DNA of 46,012 bases from IMG/VR virus record IMGVR_UViG_3300005265_000012, positions 1-46,012 of that record. One strand, given 5' to 3'. The stretch comes from a virus. The position numbers were made by a program, and so were the translations under genes. Shown here in pieces: positions 16,995 through 25,426 of this stretch; the stretch's first letter is position 1, and each line of letters opens with the position of its first letter. The notes under the pieces are model-generated. The model was given only the letters and a program-made list of their open reading frames with translations, did no database searches and was not told where the DNA came from.

Positions 16995-19740
16995 ATCCCA
17001 ACACCTCCTCTCTGTTTAGAGATTTTTCTAAGATATCACACTGCCTCTTCAAATAGTCTCGTAGCTCATCAACCGTCACAATCCAAAGCCCTTGCGGTTT
17101 CTCCTCTTCTCCTTCTAAGCTTATAGAAACACGCACTTTCACTGGTCTGGTCATTCTTCCTTCCGCCTCTAAAAGAAGTCTAGCCTCCGCCGCTCTAGCT
17201 AGACACTCTTGGTAGAGGTGGAAGAAGCTTTGAGCTGTAAGAGGATCCTCACGAGCTTTTTCTGAATTCTGTCTCCACAATTCAATTGCATCCAATAAAT
17301 ATTTCTTTCCCAAAGGCGTCAGCGCTCCTCTGTTCAGCCGTCTCTGCCATTTCTCAAGGCTTAATAAAGTTCTCATCATAAGATAGTTAGCAATTCTCCT
17401 TCTTGGGTTGCGCTTCAAATCTTTCTTCAGCAGAATCAAATTTCGTCCTAGTTTCATAGTCCTCTGAACCTCTGTCATATATCCATGATGAGCGATGACA
17501 ACATCCTTTACAAAACACACGGGAGTTATTGGTTTATTCAAAGATAAACCTACTTGCTCGTGGACGACTCCGTAAAAGCTATACTCAGGCCTGTTTTTAA
17601 AGAGGCGAACAGGAAGATCGCTTTTCGGCAAGCCCCACGCAGCGAAGTGGCGCTGTTCAATCGCATAGCCCTCAACAAGAGGAGAAGAGAGGTATTTAGG
17701 TAGGTTCTCAGAGCCGTGTAATTCTTCGTCCGCATCTATGTAAAGAATCCAGTCAGAGGTGGCCTTCACCTTTGCCTCGTTTCTCGCCCAAGCAAAGTTG
17801 AAAAGGCCATCGCCATCAGGATCTGAACTGATGTTAAAGACCTTGTCTGTGTATTGCTTACAAAGAGGGACAGTTCGATCAGTGCTGCCTGTGTCACATA
17901 TGATAAGCTCATCATAGATGGAGTTCAAAGAGTTTAGACAGCGAGGAAGATTTTGCTCTTCATTCTTCACAATCATAACAACAGCAAGTGAGCTTTTCGG
18001 TCTTGTCCTTGTCTTGTTAACATGAAAGTCTGGACAGCCAAAAGGGAAGAGACAAAGCGTAGGAGAGAGGTAGAAGGAGGTAACCCACATACCCCTGCCT
18101 TCACCTTTGTTCGTTCTCTGGTGAGTTATATAACGCATATGGAATTGATCTTGGTCTCTGAAAAGGGACTCCAACTCTAACTGCTCAAATTGACGGACTC
18201 CAAACCCCCAAGGACCTCTGGCTGTCACAATCACCATCTTGCCTCGAGGAAGTAGTAAAGACCGCCACCCATTCAGAGCCTCTTGATAGCTCTCAACAAT
18301 CTCCAGAGCGCAGTCTGCTATCAGGCAGTTGAATTTTTCTTTGGGATTGAGATGCCTGCCAGGCCAGTCTCCTTCATAGGAAGGGATTAGAGTGGTCACA
18401 TTCAAAGTCTTCTTTGAGGAGAGAGAAGAAGCCAGCAAATCAGCTCTCGGGCTGATGATGAGAATCCTTTCGCCAACAATTGACTTGGTAAGTTCTTTTA
18501 GTAGAAAAGTTTCGCCAGCAACTCTAGGGATTGATATCTTTTTGCGCCTCTTCTCTTTCTGCAAGAAGGATTTTGCAGAAAGCAAAATCTCACCATTATT
18601 AGCTATTTTTAATGCTCCTTCTATGTCATTGATGGAGAGGAGAGAGTCCACTATTCTCTTGTTGTTGGCTTTCCTCCTCTGATCAAAGAGATGTTGAATC
18701 CTCTCTAATCTTGAGTCTATTATTTTAGGCCAGTCATAAACTTCAGCCCTCTCCATCAGATCCTTCTGGAGGGCCTCGTATTTTGCAGGTGAGTTTAGCA
18801 AATCCTCAACAACAGCTATGAAGCGGTCTGCATAGTCCGCTCGGATGTGAGGAGTTCCTTTTATACGAAGCTCAGGAGGAAGGTATTCCTTCATTGCAAA
18901 GGCGTCAGAAGTAATGACAGGAGTGCCCGCCGCCATCGCCTCCACTGCGTTGATGCAAAAGACTTCAGGGTAGGAAGTGGGGTAGAGATAAAGTCTGGAA
19001 GCAGAAAGGGCTCGGTAGAAAGAGGGTTTAGAAAGAGAACCTAGGAGAGTCACCCCAGGGGTTCTCTCTGCCAGCCTCTTCATACGCAGGTGATAGGAGA
19101 GAATAGAAGGGGGAAGGCGGCCAGGCTCGATGTCATATCCAGCAATAAAAAGCCTAAGCCTAGGGTTTCTCCTCCACAGTCTAGGCCATATTTCAGTAAG
19201 AAGATAGCCAAGACCTCGTTCTGGTCTGGAAGCATAGATCAAAGAGTCTTCCTTTGGTCGTGTGTTAGATCTTATCTCAGAGATGGAGACGCCGTTTGGT
19301 GTGATCCATATCAGCTTTTCCAGCTCTGGTTGCACATGTAAATATTGTTTCTTGTGAAAGGAGGAAAGAAGCCAAATCTCATCAGCAGCCCAAACGGAAG
19401 AGCCTAGTTTAGGTTTTGTCTCCTCTGTGAGAATGTCGTGGCACACTAAAATTCTAAGCTTTGCTCTCTCCAAAAGAGGAAGAACATCCCAGTTTCTATA
19501 AACAAAGAAGACATCCCAATCACCACTTCTCAAAGGGCCTTCGCCTGCATGTAGAGGCTTATAAAGGACTCCGTTGAATTGAGAAGCCTTTCCACAGTCT
19601 GTGTAGACCGTGACATCATGACCTCGGTTCGCAAACTCCATAGCCGCATAGCAAAGAGAAGACTCAGAACCTCCCAAACCTTTTTCATACATGGTAGAAC
19701 CATCAAACGGAACAGAGTTCGTATAAAAACCTATTTTCAT
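16978..19740 (-). CDS. GT4 / methyltransferase-like / GT2 fusion protein
   Basis: A 920-residue protein with three parts. Residues 1-350 are a GT-B, GT4-type glycosyltransferase: GLGGSESSL, ITPNGVSI, SRPERGLGYLLTEIW, and the EVFCINAVEAMAAGTPVITS nucleotide-sugar motif. Residues about 420-560 look like a degraded class I methyltransferase (ERILIISPRADLLASSL, LIADCALEIVESYQEAL, LLPRGKMVIV). Residues 583-800 are a GT-A, GT2-type glycosyltransferase: LAVVMIVKNEEQNLPRCLNS, CDTGSTDRT, NFAWARNEA, YIDADEE with the D669-x-D671 metal site. The C-terminus is helical. It probably adds two sugars in sequence to one acceptor. The gene lies directly before the tail tube gene and overlaps it, so the tube or another virion protein is a plausible target. 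Confidence 0.85.
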   Translation of the reverse strand: MKIGFYTNSVPFDGSTMYEKGLGGSESSLCYAAMEFANRGHDVTVYTDCGKASQFNGVLYKPLHAGEGPLRSGDWDVFFVYRNWDVLPLLERAKLRILVCHDILTEETKPKLGSSVWAADEIWLLSSFHKKQYLHVQPELEKLIWITPNGVSISEIRSNTRPKEDSLIYASRPERGLGYLLTEIWPRLWRRNPRLRLFIAGYDIEPGRLPPSILSYHLRMKRLAERTPGVTLLGSLSKPSFYRALSASRLYLYPTSYPEVFCINAVEAMAAGTPVITSDAFAMKEYLPPELRIKGTPHIRADYADRFIAVVEDLLNSPAKYEALQKDLMERAEVYDWPKIIDSRLERIQHLFDQRRKANNKRIVDSLLSINDIEGALKIANNGEILLSAKSFLQKEKRRKKISIPRVAGETFLLKELTKSIVGERILIISPRADLLASSLSSKKTLNVTTLIPSYEGDWPGRHLNPKEKFNCLIADCALEIVESYQEALNGWRSLLLPRGKMVIVTARGPWGFGVRQFEQLELESLFRDQDQFHMRYITHQRTNKGEGRGMWVTSFYLSPTLCLFPFGCPDFHVNKTRTRPKSSLAVVMIVKNEEQNLPRCLNSLNSIYDELIICDTGSTDRTVPLCKQYTDKVFNISSDPDGDGLFNFAWARNEAKVKATSDWILYIDADEELHGSENLPKYLSSPLVEGYAIEQRHFAAWGLPKSDLPVRLFKNRPEYSFYGVVHEQVGLSLNKPITPVCFVKDVVIAHHGYMTEVQRTMKLGRNLILLKKDLKRNPRRRIANYLMMRTLLSLEKWQRRLNRGALTPLGKKYLLDAIELWRQNSEKAREDPLTAQSFFHLYQECLARAAEARLLLEAEGRMTRPVKVRVSISLEGEEEKPQGLWIVTVDELRDYLKRQCDILEKSLNREEVLGYGQDL

Positions 19741-21158
19741 AGCTTCGGTTTCCTCCTTCGTATAAGCCAGTCTATTATAGTATTTACAGTGCAGTTCTCA
19801 GAACCTATAGAAAGGGGAAGATACCAAGAGCAATGGGGAGGAGCCCAGCTGGTTTGAAAGCCAGCAGGAAATGGTTCTTTACTGTGAGTTACACCCTCCT
19901 CAGCCCAGAGCATTACTGTGTCTTTTCTGTAGTGAACAGCCAACATACCTATGCCAGAAGAGACAGCTACAACCAAAGAGCAGGATTTGAGGAGAGAGAG
20001 AAGCTGAGCTGAAGTAGTTTGGCCTATCATGGAGTCAGCTTGAAGGCCCCTGTGATAGGCTTGAAGATAGAAGTCCATGTCATCTCTCCCATGATAAGGA
20101 AGTTTCGTGCCAACCACAACGGGTCTCGAACCATAGAGAAGAGACAATTGGCGAGAGAGATTGACCCAATCTTCTATCGCCCAACTACCATCGTTCCATA
20201 TCTCGTTTGTATACCAACAACTCATGTAGAAGAGGACTTTAGGGGGAGGGCTGACAGGTAGCGGAGAAACAGGAAAAGAGGGATAAGACCAATTCGTCTC
20301 ATATTGAGGGAGAATGTTCTCCAACCTCTCCCCTCTTTCAAGAGGATGGTTGAAGAAAAGCAGGAAGTCTATGCCATCCCTGTTGTATTCCACTGAAGCC
20401 TGCACATAAGGATGGGAACGCCATGTTCTATATTCATAGGAGTCTACAAAAGGGACAGAAGCAACCAGAGCTCCAGCCCTTCTTGGAGGATGGTCGTTTA
20501 TGATCAGGTGAAGCTTGCACGGTCTTCTGCTGTTCTTCAGAGATTGAAGTTTGGTCAGAATCCAGTGGACATCGCCCAAGCCTGCAGGGACGCCCACAGA
20601 GACAATCTCTTCCTGAGTCGGGTCGGGTGTCGCCATAATAGTCTTGCCGTCAGAGAGAGGAGCGACAGTGATAGTTTTGTAGCCAGAGTCAGAGAGAAGA
20701 TTGATAATTTGCGTTGAAGTGAAAGTGCGAAGGAGCAAGTCCCCTCCCCTCCTTCCTCGGACTTCTATGAATAGACACCCAGACCGCTTGAGGAGTTTTC
20801 TCACCCTGAGAAGGTAGGCTTTGGGATCTAAAACTCGGTCGAGAAGAGCTCCCATATAAATGACGCCAAAGGAGTCGTTAGGGATGAAGTGGTTTGACAG
20901 CAAGTCTCCAAAAAAGACCCTCCGCTTCAAAGACTCAGGGACTGCATTATAGTCCAATTCTGTGCCTTTGGAGCCAGGGATTTGTTCAAGGAGATATCCA
21001 CAGCCACAGCCTATATGAAGGACAGATGGAAGAGGGTTCATATCTTTAATGCGACGGACTACCCATGCGTCTCCAAGAGTCCACACTCGTTGGTGGAAGA
21101 GGCCGTTTGTGTAGTGGGAGATTAGCTCATTAGAATCTATCATCTCTTCTTTCTCCAT
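19737..21158 (-). CDS. Methyltransferase / GT9-like glycosyltransferase fusion
   Basis: A 473-residue protein. Residues 40-170 are a class I SAM methyltransferase: VLHIGCGCGYLLEQI (motif I), GTELDY, FGVIYMGALLDRV, LKRSGCLFIEV. From about 190 it is a GT-B glycosyltransferase resembling the heptosyltransferase (GT9) family: GLGDVHWILTKL, then KVLFYMSCWYTNEIWNDGSW, and the C-terminal acceptor-domain pattern IGQTTSAQLLSLLKSCSLVV with VSSGIGMLAVHYRKDTVMLW. The GxGDxHW start is shared with the protein at 24425-25426, so the two GT9 halves are paralogues. The last four bases overlap the next glycosyltransferase gene, so the pair is coupled. The likely role is transfer and methylation of a sugar; the acceptor is unknown. 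Confidence 0.8.
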   Translation of the reverse strand: MEKEEMIDSNELISHYTNGLFHQRVWTLGDAWVVRRIKDMNPLPSVLHIGCGCGYLLEQIPGSKGTELDYNAVPESLKRRVFFGDLLSNHFIPNDSFGVIYMGALLDRVLDPKAYLLRVRKLLKRSGCLFIEVRGRRGGDLLLRTFTSTQIINLLSDSGYKTITVAPLSDGKTIMATPDPTQEEIVSVGVPAGLGDVHWILTKLQSLKNSRRPCKLHLIINDHPPRRAGALVASVPFVDSYEYRTWRSHPYVQASVEYNRDGIDFLLFFNHPLERGERLENILPQYETNWSYPSFPVSPLPVSPPPKVLFYMSCWYTNEIWNDGSWAIEDWVNLSRQLSLLYGSRPVVVGTKLPYHGRDDMDFYLQAYHRGLQADSMIGQTTSAQLLSLLKSCSLVVAVSSGIGMLAVHYRKDTVMLWAEEGVTHSKEPFPAGFQTSWAPPHCSWYLPLSIGSENCTVNTIIDWLIRRRKPKL

Positions 21159-21562
21159 TTTTCTCGCAGCAAGTTTTCATACTCTCTATGCGAGAGCATG
21201 TAGTTGAAAACTCTAGTGATAAACTTCCGACCTACACCTCCCTCCCTAGTCATCGGCTGAGCCGCAGAGACAGGGCCTAAGTTGTATTCGCCCTCATGCA
21301 TCTTCAACGCATAGGGAAGGTCTCCAGTCTTCACTCCCCCAAAGATTTTGGTTGTTTCCCCCTTCAGAGGGATAGGCCGAATGGAGCGGCGGAGGGCTCC
21401 AGTGAGAATGGGAGCGTTGAGCTTGCTCCGCCACGCTGCCTTCCGACTCAGCTCAGTCATCGCCTCTTCCAAATCGTTCCTGGTGAGAGACAAGAGGCGA
21501 GCAGTTCTTTTGAGAGCTCTTTCTAAGCCGTGTGCTTTCAAAGAGATTTGGACCCTCGCCAT
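21140..21562 (-). CDS. HK97 gp10-like tail completion / minor tail protein
   Basis: About 140 residues. The segment RKAAWRSKLNAPILTGALRR and the following YALKMHEGEY match the HK97-gp10-like family, in which an APx(D)TGxLRxSI stretch is followed by a Y...hE core. This family completes the head-tail neck next to the tail terminator. It sits after the tail terminator gene with a one-base overlap. Its end overlaps the methyltransferase/GT9 gene by 19 bases, so the sugar enzymes appear spliced in at this exact boundary. ATG at 21562 is preferred to the GTG one codon upstream. Confidence 0.8.
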   Translation of the reverse strand: MARVQISLKAHGLERALKRTARLLSLTRNDLEEAMTELSRKAAWRSKLNAPILTGALRRSIRPIPLKGETTKIFGGVKTGDLPYALKMHEGEYNLGPVSAAQPMTREGGVGRKFITRVFNYMLSHREYENLLREKWRKKR

Positions 21563-21963
21563 CACAGCCCCACTTGGTTTTTTGGCATCAAGTAGCGGAA
21601 GTTCAGAGGAATGATTACACGATGAACTTCGTCTAGATAGGAGGGGCCAGGAAGGGACTCAGGTTCTACTCTTCCTTGAATCGTCTCCCCTGTGGAGTCT
21701 TTTATCACATTGCATTCGTGATCAAGGACAGCAAAGACTTGCTTCGCTCTGTTCCAGCCTCCTTCGTAAGTGGCGCTTCTAACAAGGATTTGAAAGGTGG
21801 GAGACGCCACCACAGCCCCAGCTGCTTTAAAACCTCCAGTGGGATGAATGACAAGGAGGTCGTCAGGAGAGGCTGGACTTCTTCCTACAAAGATGTCAAC
21901 AGACAAGACGCCAAGACCTTGAGATTCTAAGTAGGAGGCTACACCGTTTGCAAGCTCAAGCAT
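21562..21963 (-). CDS. Tail terminator-like / minor capsid protein
   Basis: A 133-residue protein, length and position typical of siphophage tail terminators (gpU-like; phage minor capsid family). It starts LANGVASYLESQGLGVLSVD and has FQILVRSATYEGGWNRAKQV followed by a beta segment ending VIIPLNFRYL, the order of secondary structure seen in terminators. It lies between head-stopper and gp10-like genes. Strong AAAGGAGG site upstream. Expected to cap the tail tube and join it to the stopper. Confidence 0.7.
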   Translation of the reverse strand: MLELANGVASYLESQGLGVLSVDIFVGRSPASPDDLLVIHPTGGFKAAGAVVASPTFQILVRSATYEGGWNRAKQVFAVLDHECNVIKDSTGETIQGRVEPESLPGPSYLDEVHRVIIPLNFRYLMPKNQVGL

Positions 21964-21996
21964 AGGTTCGTTTCACCCTCCTTTCGTTCTGTTGCT

Positions 21997-22374
21997 TCAT
22001 GCTGTCGTCCTCACTGCATAAGCCACTTTACCAATCAGACCGCTGGCTGGATGGGCTAGAGGCTTGACTCGGACAACCCGAGCAGTCTCCAGCAGGAGCT
22101 CCCCTTGGACTGTTCTGCCGTTTTTGAAAAGGTCTCCAGTGGAAACGGCAGCGTCTGCTTTGAGGAAGAGCTTCCAGTCTGCTGTCACCACCTCGCCTGC
22201 AGGGGAGAGACTTATAGGCCTCTCTTTTGCTCCAGCTATGAAGCAGAAAAGTTCAGTGGAAGTGGGTGAGAAGGTCGGCTCGCCGTAGGGAGAGAGGGCA
22301 ATGGTCGGGTGGTGATCCACTCTGTGCCGAAGGTTGCGCTCATAGAGGAACTTCATTCTAAAGTTCAAGCTCAT
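21997..22374 (-). CDS. Head-tail stopper-like protein
   Basis: A 125-residue beta-rich protein in the gpFII/SPP1-gp16 position of the neck module, between connector and terminator. Sequence features that fit are KERPISLSPAGEVVTADWKL and ADAAVSTGDLFKNG, the strand-turn-strand layout of stoppers. Its ATG overlaps the connector stop (ATGA), with no separate ribosome site, so it depends on coupling. Function is inferred mainly from position. Confidence 0.65.
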   Translation of the reverse strand: MSLNFRMKFLYERNLRHRVDHHPTIALSPYGEPTFSPTSTELFCFIAGAKERPISLSPAGEVVTADWKLFLKADAAVSTGDLFKNGRTVQGELLLETARVVRVKPLAHPASGLIGKVAYAVRTTA

Positions 22375-23021
22375 CTAGAAGACACCCTGTTCGCATAAAC
22401 TTTGCGGAGAGTGTAGCGAGAGAGGATGGAAGTCAGAGAGTTTGGCATCTCTAATTCACTTCCTATTTGAGCATAGGTGATTGAATACTCCCCATTAAGA
22501 CTCTCAGATTTCACTCGACCCCTCATAGCCTCTTCACCTTCCATCAGCCTCAAAGTCAACATCGCCCCCGCTAGGATTATAGATCTGGGACAGTCAGACC
22601 AGCCCCAGTCTCCAGAGACTCTTATGTTTGAGTTGCCCCGAGGAAAGCAGAGGCAGGACACTTCTTTCCCCCATGTCAGCTGCTCCATGATAGAGCCCCA
22701 CAAAGAGGGGGTGGTTGGTTCTTTCAGGCGGAGGTGAGTTCTTCTCCAGATGATTCTGTCAGTCCAGTCGCTCCACTCTTCAGTAGTAGGCGAGTAGATT
22801 TCCACTGAGGTCATGTTTGCAAGAGAGGGGGAGAGTAGAAGAAGAACCTCCCCATTGCCGTTGAAGAGTTTCGCTTGGCCTTCCTCGAAATGAAAGATGT
22901 CTCCCGTCGTGTTGCAAATCATCTCATAAGCAGCCTCAACCGCAAAGGGGTCAATTGAGAGGTCTGGTCGAAAAGCCTCTGCTCTACTCTTGATATGTTG
23001 AGCTATGTCTTCATAAGTCAC
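22371..23021 (-). CDS. Head-tail connector (gp6-like adaptor)
   Basis: About 216 residues from GTG at 23021, which has GGAGG six bases upstream; a GTG at 23039 is the alternative. The N-terminal segment VTYEDIAQHIKSRAEAFRPD, the aromatic core EEWSDWTDRI and PRSIILAGAMLTLRLMEGEE fit head-tail adaptors that bind the portal. Position between the capsid region and the stopper supports this. No catalytic motif is seen. Confidence 0.65.
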   Translation of the reverse strand: MTYEDIAQHIKSRAEAFRPDLSIDPFAVEAAYEMICNTTGDIFHFEEGQAKLFNGNGEVLLLLSPSLANMTSVEIYSPTTEEWSDWTDRIIWRRTHLRLKEPTTPSLWGSIMEQLTWGKEVSCLCFPRGNSNIRVSGDWGWSDCPRSIILAGAMLTLRLMEGEEAMRGRVKSESLNGEYSITYAQIGSELEMPNSLTSILSRYTLRKVYANRVSSR

Positions 23022-23090
23022 AGACAACCTCCCTCTCACGCCTCCTTTTGGTAGCTCTCTCTAATAAAAGCTATATTGTCTTAGTAGTGT

Positions 23091-23390
23091 TCAGCCAGAA
23101 CTCGCTTGGTGGAGGGAGTAGATGATAGATCGTATGTCTTGAATTGCGTGTTTGAAGGCTCGGGGCTCAACCTTGGCCTCACCTGAATAGAAAGACTTTA
23201 TTCTTTCCTTGACCAAAGCTGGGTTAGCAAAAGAAAAGCGAACCCTCCCCTTCTCATCTACATGAACCTTGTCATAGTTGACACGACACAGTCTCAAGTA
23301 GGCGACCTCGTAGACATCAGAGAGTTCTACGACTTGCCCTTGTTCTTCTTTTCCAATTCGCTGTGTCATTTTTCTATCAGCCTGCGTCAT
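23091..23390 (-). CDS. Unknown small protein in head-tail module
   Basis: A 99-residue protein. I chose ATG at 23390 because GAGGAGG lies seven bases upstream; an upstream GTG at 23435 would overlap the preceding glycosyltransferase. It is hydrophilic, with a helical C-terminus (FKHAIQDIRSIIYSLHQASS). It lies between the sugar-enzyme block and the connector, where siphophages often encode a short connector-associated or decoration protein. No family was recognised. Confidence 0.55.
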   Translation of the reverse strand: MTQADRKMTQRIGKEEQGQVVELSDVYEVAYLRLCRVNYDKVHVDEKGRVRFSFANPALVKERIKSFYSGEAKVEPRAFKHAIQDIRSIIYSLHQASSG

Positions 23391-23419
23391 TGTTCTTCCT
23401 CCTCTTTGAGTTCCACTCG

Positions 23420-24412
23420 TCATTTTGATACACACTCCTCCACTATTTTGCGTAGTGAGGCTGCCCAGCGAGTTGCGCTAAAGTGAGCCCGCACATAGGA
23501 GCGGCCTCTCGCCCCCATCTCAGCTGCCGCCCCAGGGGAATTGACCAGATGCTCTAAACCACTAGCAAAGGCTTCAGGGCTCTCAGCAAGAATGTAGGAG
23601 CGATAGTTGTTTGCTTCGTCAAACCCCTCTTTGGGTGGAAGCATTATGGCAGGGATGCCCATGGCCATCAGCTCCAACTGTGCAAAAGAGGGTTGAGGAT
23701 TGGGCAGAGGAAAAAGGGCTGCAGAGTAGGCTTTGAGAGATGAAGGGTTGAAGATGTAACCCTTATTCATCTCTCCAAAGAAGTGGTTGTCACTGCCGTA
23801 GACATCTATGCGTTTGCAGTGCCTCTCCGTCAAAGCTTCAAAGATTTGTCTCGTCAGCTCTGCCCTGTCTTGATAGATGGATAGCTTCTGCATAAGACCG
23901 TTTCCATATAAGACGGCTCGGGAGTTGAAGGTGTAAGCGTGATTTTTAAAGTCTTGGGGAAGAAGGGCTATAGGGACAACATAGGAAGTCCCAAGATTCA
24001 TCCAAGTCGAAACCACTTTTTTCTTATATTCAGAGTTGAAGACAGCGTCGACCCCTGGGATGAGGGTCTTGAAGAAGTCTTGGGCTGCTTTGTCTTTGAT
24101 GTATGTGCCATGATTGTGCCATAGCAGTTTGGTCGGTTGCAGTAGCTGTGCCAGCCTGCACGTGCGAGGGTCATCTACAATTACCAAATCTGGGCAGCCA
24201 AATCGACTCTCCAAAGCAGACTTCAGATTGTCTCTCATGTCTCCCTCATCTCGGAAGACCAATTCCGTCGGACAGACTCGGGGCCATCTGAAGCCTAGAT
24301 AGCAGCCATTTTGGCCCGCCACTCTCGGGTTCACAATAGCTATGGAAGAGGCAAAGGCGAATCTGTAAAGGGCGTCAATACCTCCATGACAGCAGAATTT
24401 TAGAAGTCGCAT
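23420..24412 (-). CDS. GT4-like glycosyltransferase
   Basis: A 330-residue GT-B-type protein. LLWHNHGTYIKDKAAQDF and VDAVFNSEYKKKVVSTWMNL resemble the acceptor half of GT4 enzymes. FAQLELMAMGIPAIMLPPKE is the donor-binding motif of GT4 with the conserved E and G, and the C-terminus has the typical EMGARGRSYVRAHFS helix. Single-domain, unlike its neighbours. It is followed by the head-tail connector genes and preceded by a GT9-like gene, all co-directional. The likely role is transfer of a sugar from a nucleotide donor; donor and acceptor are unknown. Confidence 0.8.
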   Translation of the reverse strand: MRLLKFCCHGGIDALYRFAFASSIAIVNPRVAGQNGCYLGFRWPRVCPTELVFRDEGDMRDNLKSALESRFGCPDLVIVDDPRTCRLAQLLQPTKLLWHNHGTYIKDKAAQDFFKTLIPGVDAVFNSEYKKKVVSTWMNLGTSYVVPIALLPQDFKNHAYTFNSRAVLYGNGLMQKLSIYQDRAELTRQIFEALTERHCKRIDVYGSDNHFFGEMNKGYIFNPSSLKAYSAALFPLPNPQPSFAQLELMAMGIPAIMLPPKEGFDEANNYRSYILAESPEAFASGLEHLVNSPGAAAEMGARGRSYVRAHFSATRWAASLRKIVEECVSK

Positions 24413-24424
24413 TTCTTCTCCTCT

Positions 24425-25426
24425 TTATCTTGCCTTTAGCTTGCTGAGGGCTTGCCCTAAGATCTTTCTGAAGCCGTCAAAGTAGCACGCTGGAGTGTAG
24501 CCTGCAAGAGAAATCTTTTCAGAGGGAAGCCAAGATGTTCTCATTCTTTCTGGAAGGGGAGCCACACTGCCTGGTCCTGGCCAAAGAGCTAGGACATTGG
24601 CTCCTCTTGCCGCAGCCAGTATTGTAACGCCGCTGATAGAGCCTATGACAAGGCGAGCCCCTAAGAGAAGAGCCATGCATTGGGAGAAGGAGGTGCGGCC
24701 AATGAGATTTCTAAAGACGCCTCCCTCACTCTCCACCTCTTTAGCTTTCTCCTCATCACACTCCAAGCCGACAGCAAGACAATTGTAGCCCTTGAGCCTA
24801 CACCCTTTCACCAACATCGCCCACTCTTTGGAAGTCCACGGGCCAGCCCAAAACTGCTCTGCCAGCTTGTCTCCAAAGTAAAAGACAATATTGTCATGAG
24901 GTTTTGGAGTCGGGAGCCCCAAAGGATAGTTGTAGTCAACTTTTAAGTCTGGAAGCCAGTCCTCAATTCTTCCTCCTTTGAGGAGCACCACATTCGGGTC
25001 AAGAGCATAGTGAAAAGACTCGCCTTCAACAATGCCGTCAGGCCCCGTGCAAATCTCTTCTGCTCCAGCCTCATAAGCAACAACATCAGGATGCATCATA
25101 GCAAACTCTCTAGCCCTTCCTGCAGGTCGCCCAGAAACAGCTGCGTAGCGAAGGCGGGCTCTCGTGGCCCTGCAGGCGGAGAGGATGGCTCCTAGTTTGA
25201 GGAAGACCCAATGTAAGTCTCCTATCCCATCTCTCACATCTAAATTCAAAGTGTCTACCCCTCTGTTTCTGAGTCTGGCTGTCTCTACCACCTCTAGGTA
25301 GCGAGAGCATCTTGCATAGACCTCTGGAGGAAGATCCACAGGTTTGCGGTCTCTGATGATGGTGGGAATCTCTCCTTTCACTCGGACGCTTAGGCTTGTG
25401 ACGCCTTGTTTTAGCCTTACTAACAT
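24425..25426 (-). CDS. GT9-like glycosyltransferase with short N-terminal domain
   Basis: A 333-residue protein. Residues 1-50 form a small beta segment (VRLKQGVTSLSVRVKGEIPT, RKPVDLPPEV, YLEVVE) that is also found, weakly, at the start of the 502-residue neighbour. From 60 it is a GT9-like GT-B fold: RDGIGDLHWVFLKL, WAGPWTSKEWAMLVKGC, LIGRTSFSQCMALLLGARLV and IGSISGVTILAAARGANVLA. The GxGDxHW motif is shared with the 473-residue protein. GT9 enzymes such as heptosyltransferases transfer sugars to lipopolysaccharide, but phage homologues are uncharacterised. Good ribosome site. Its position between other sugar enzymes suggests one pathway. Confidence 0.75.
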   Translation of the reverse strand: MLVRLKQGVTSLSVRVKGEIPTIIRDRKPVDLPPEVYARCSRYLEVVETARLRNRGVDTLNLDVRDGIGDLHWVFLKLGAILSACRATRARLRYAAVSGRPAGRAREFAMMHPDVVAYEAGAEEICTGPDGIVEGESFHYALDPNVVLLKGGRIEDWLPDLKVDYNYPLGLPTPKPHDNIVFYFGDKLAEQFWAGPWTSKEWAMLVKGCRLKGYNCLAVGLECDEEKAKEVESEGGVFRNLIGRTSFSQCMALLLGARLVIGSISGVTILAAARGANVLALWPGPGSVAPLPERMRTSWLPSEKISLAGYTPACYFDGFRKILGQALSKLKAR

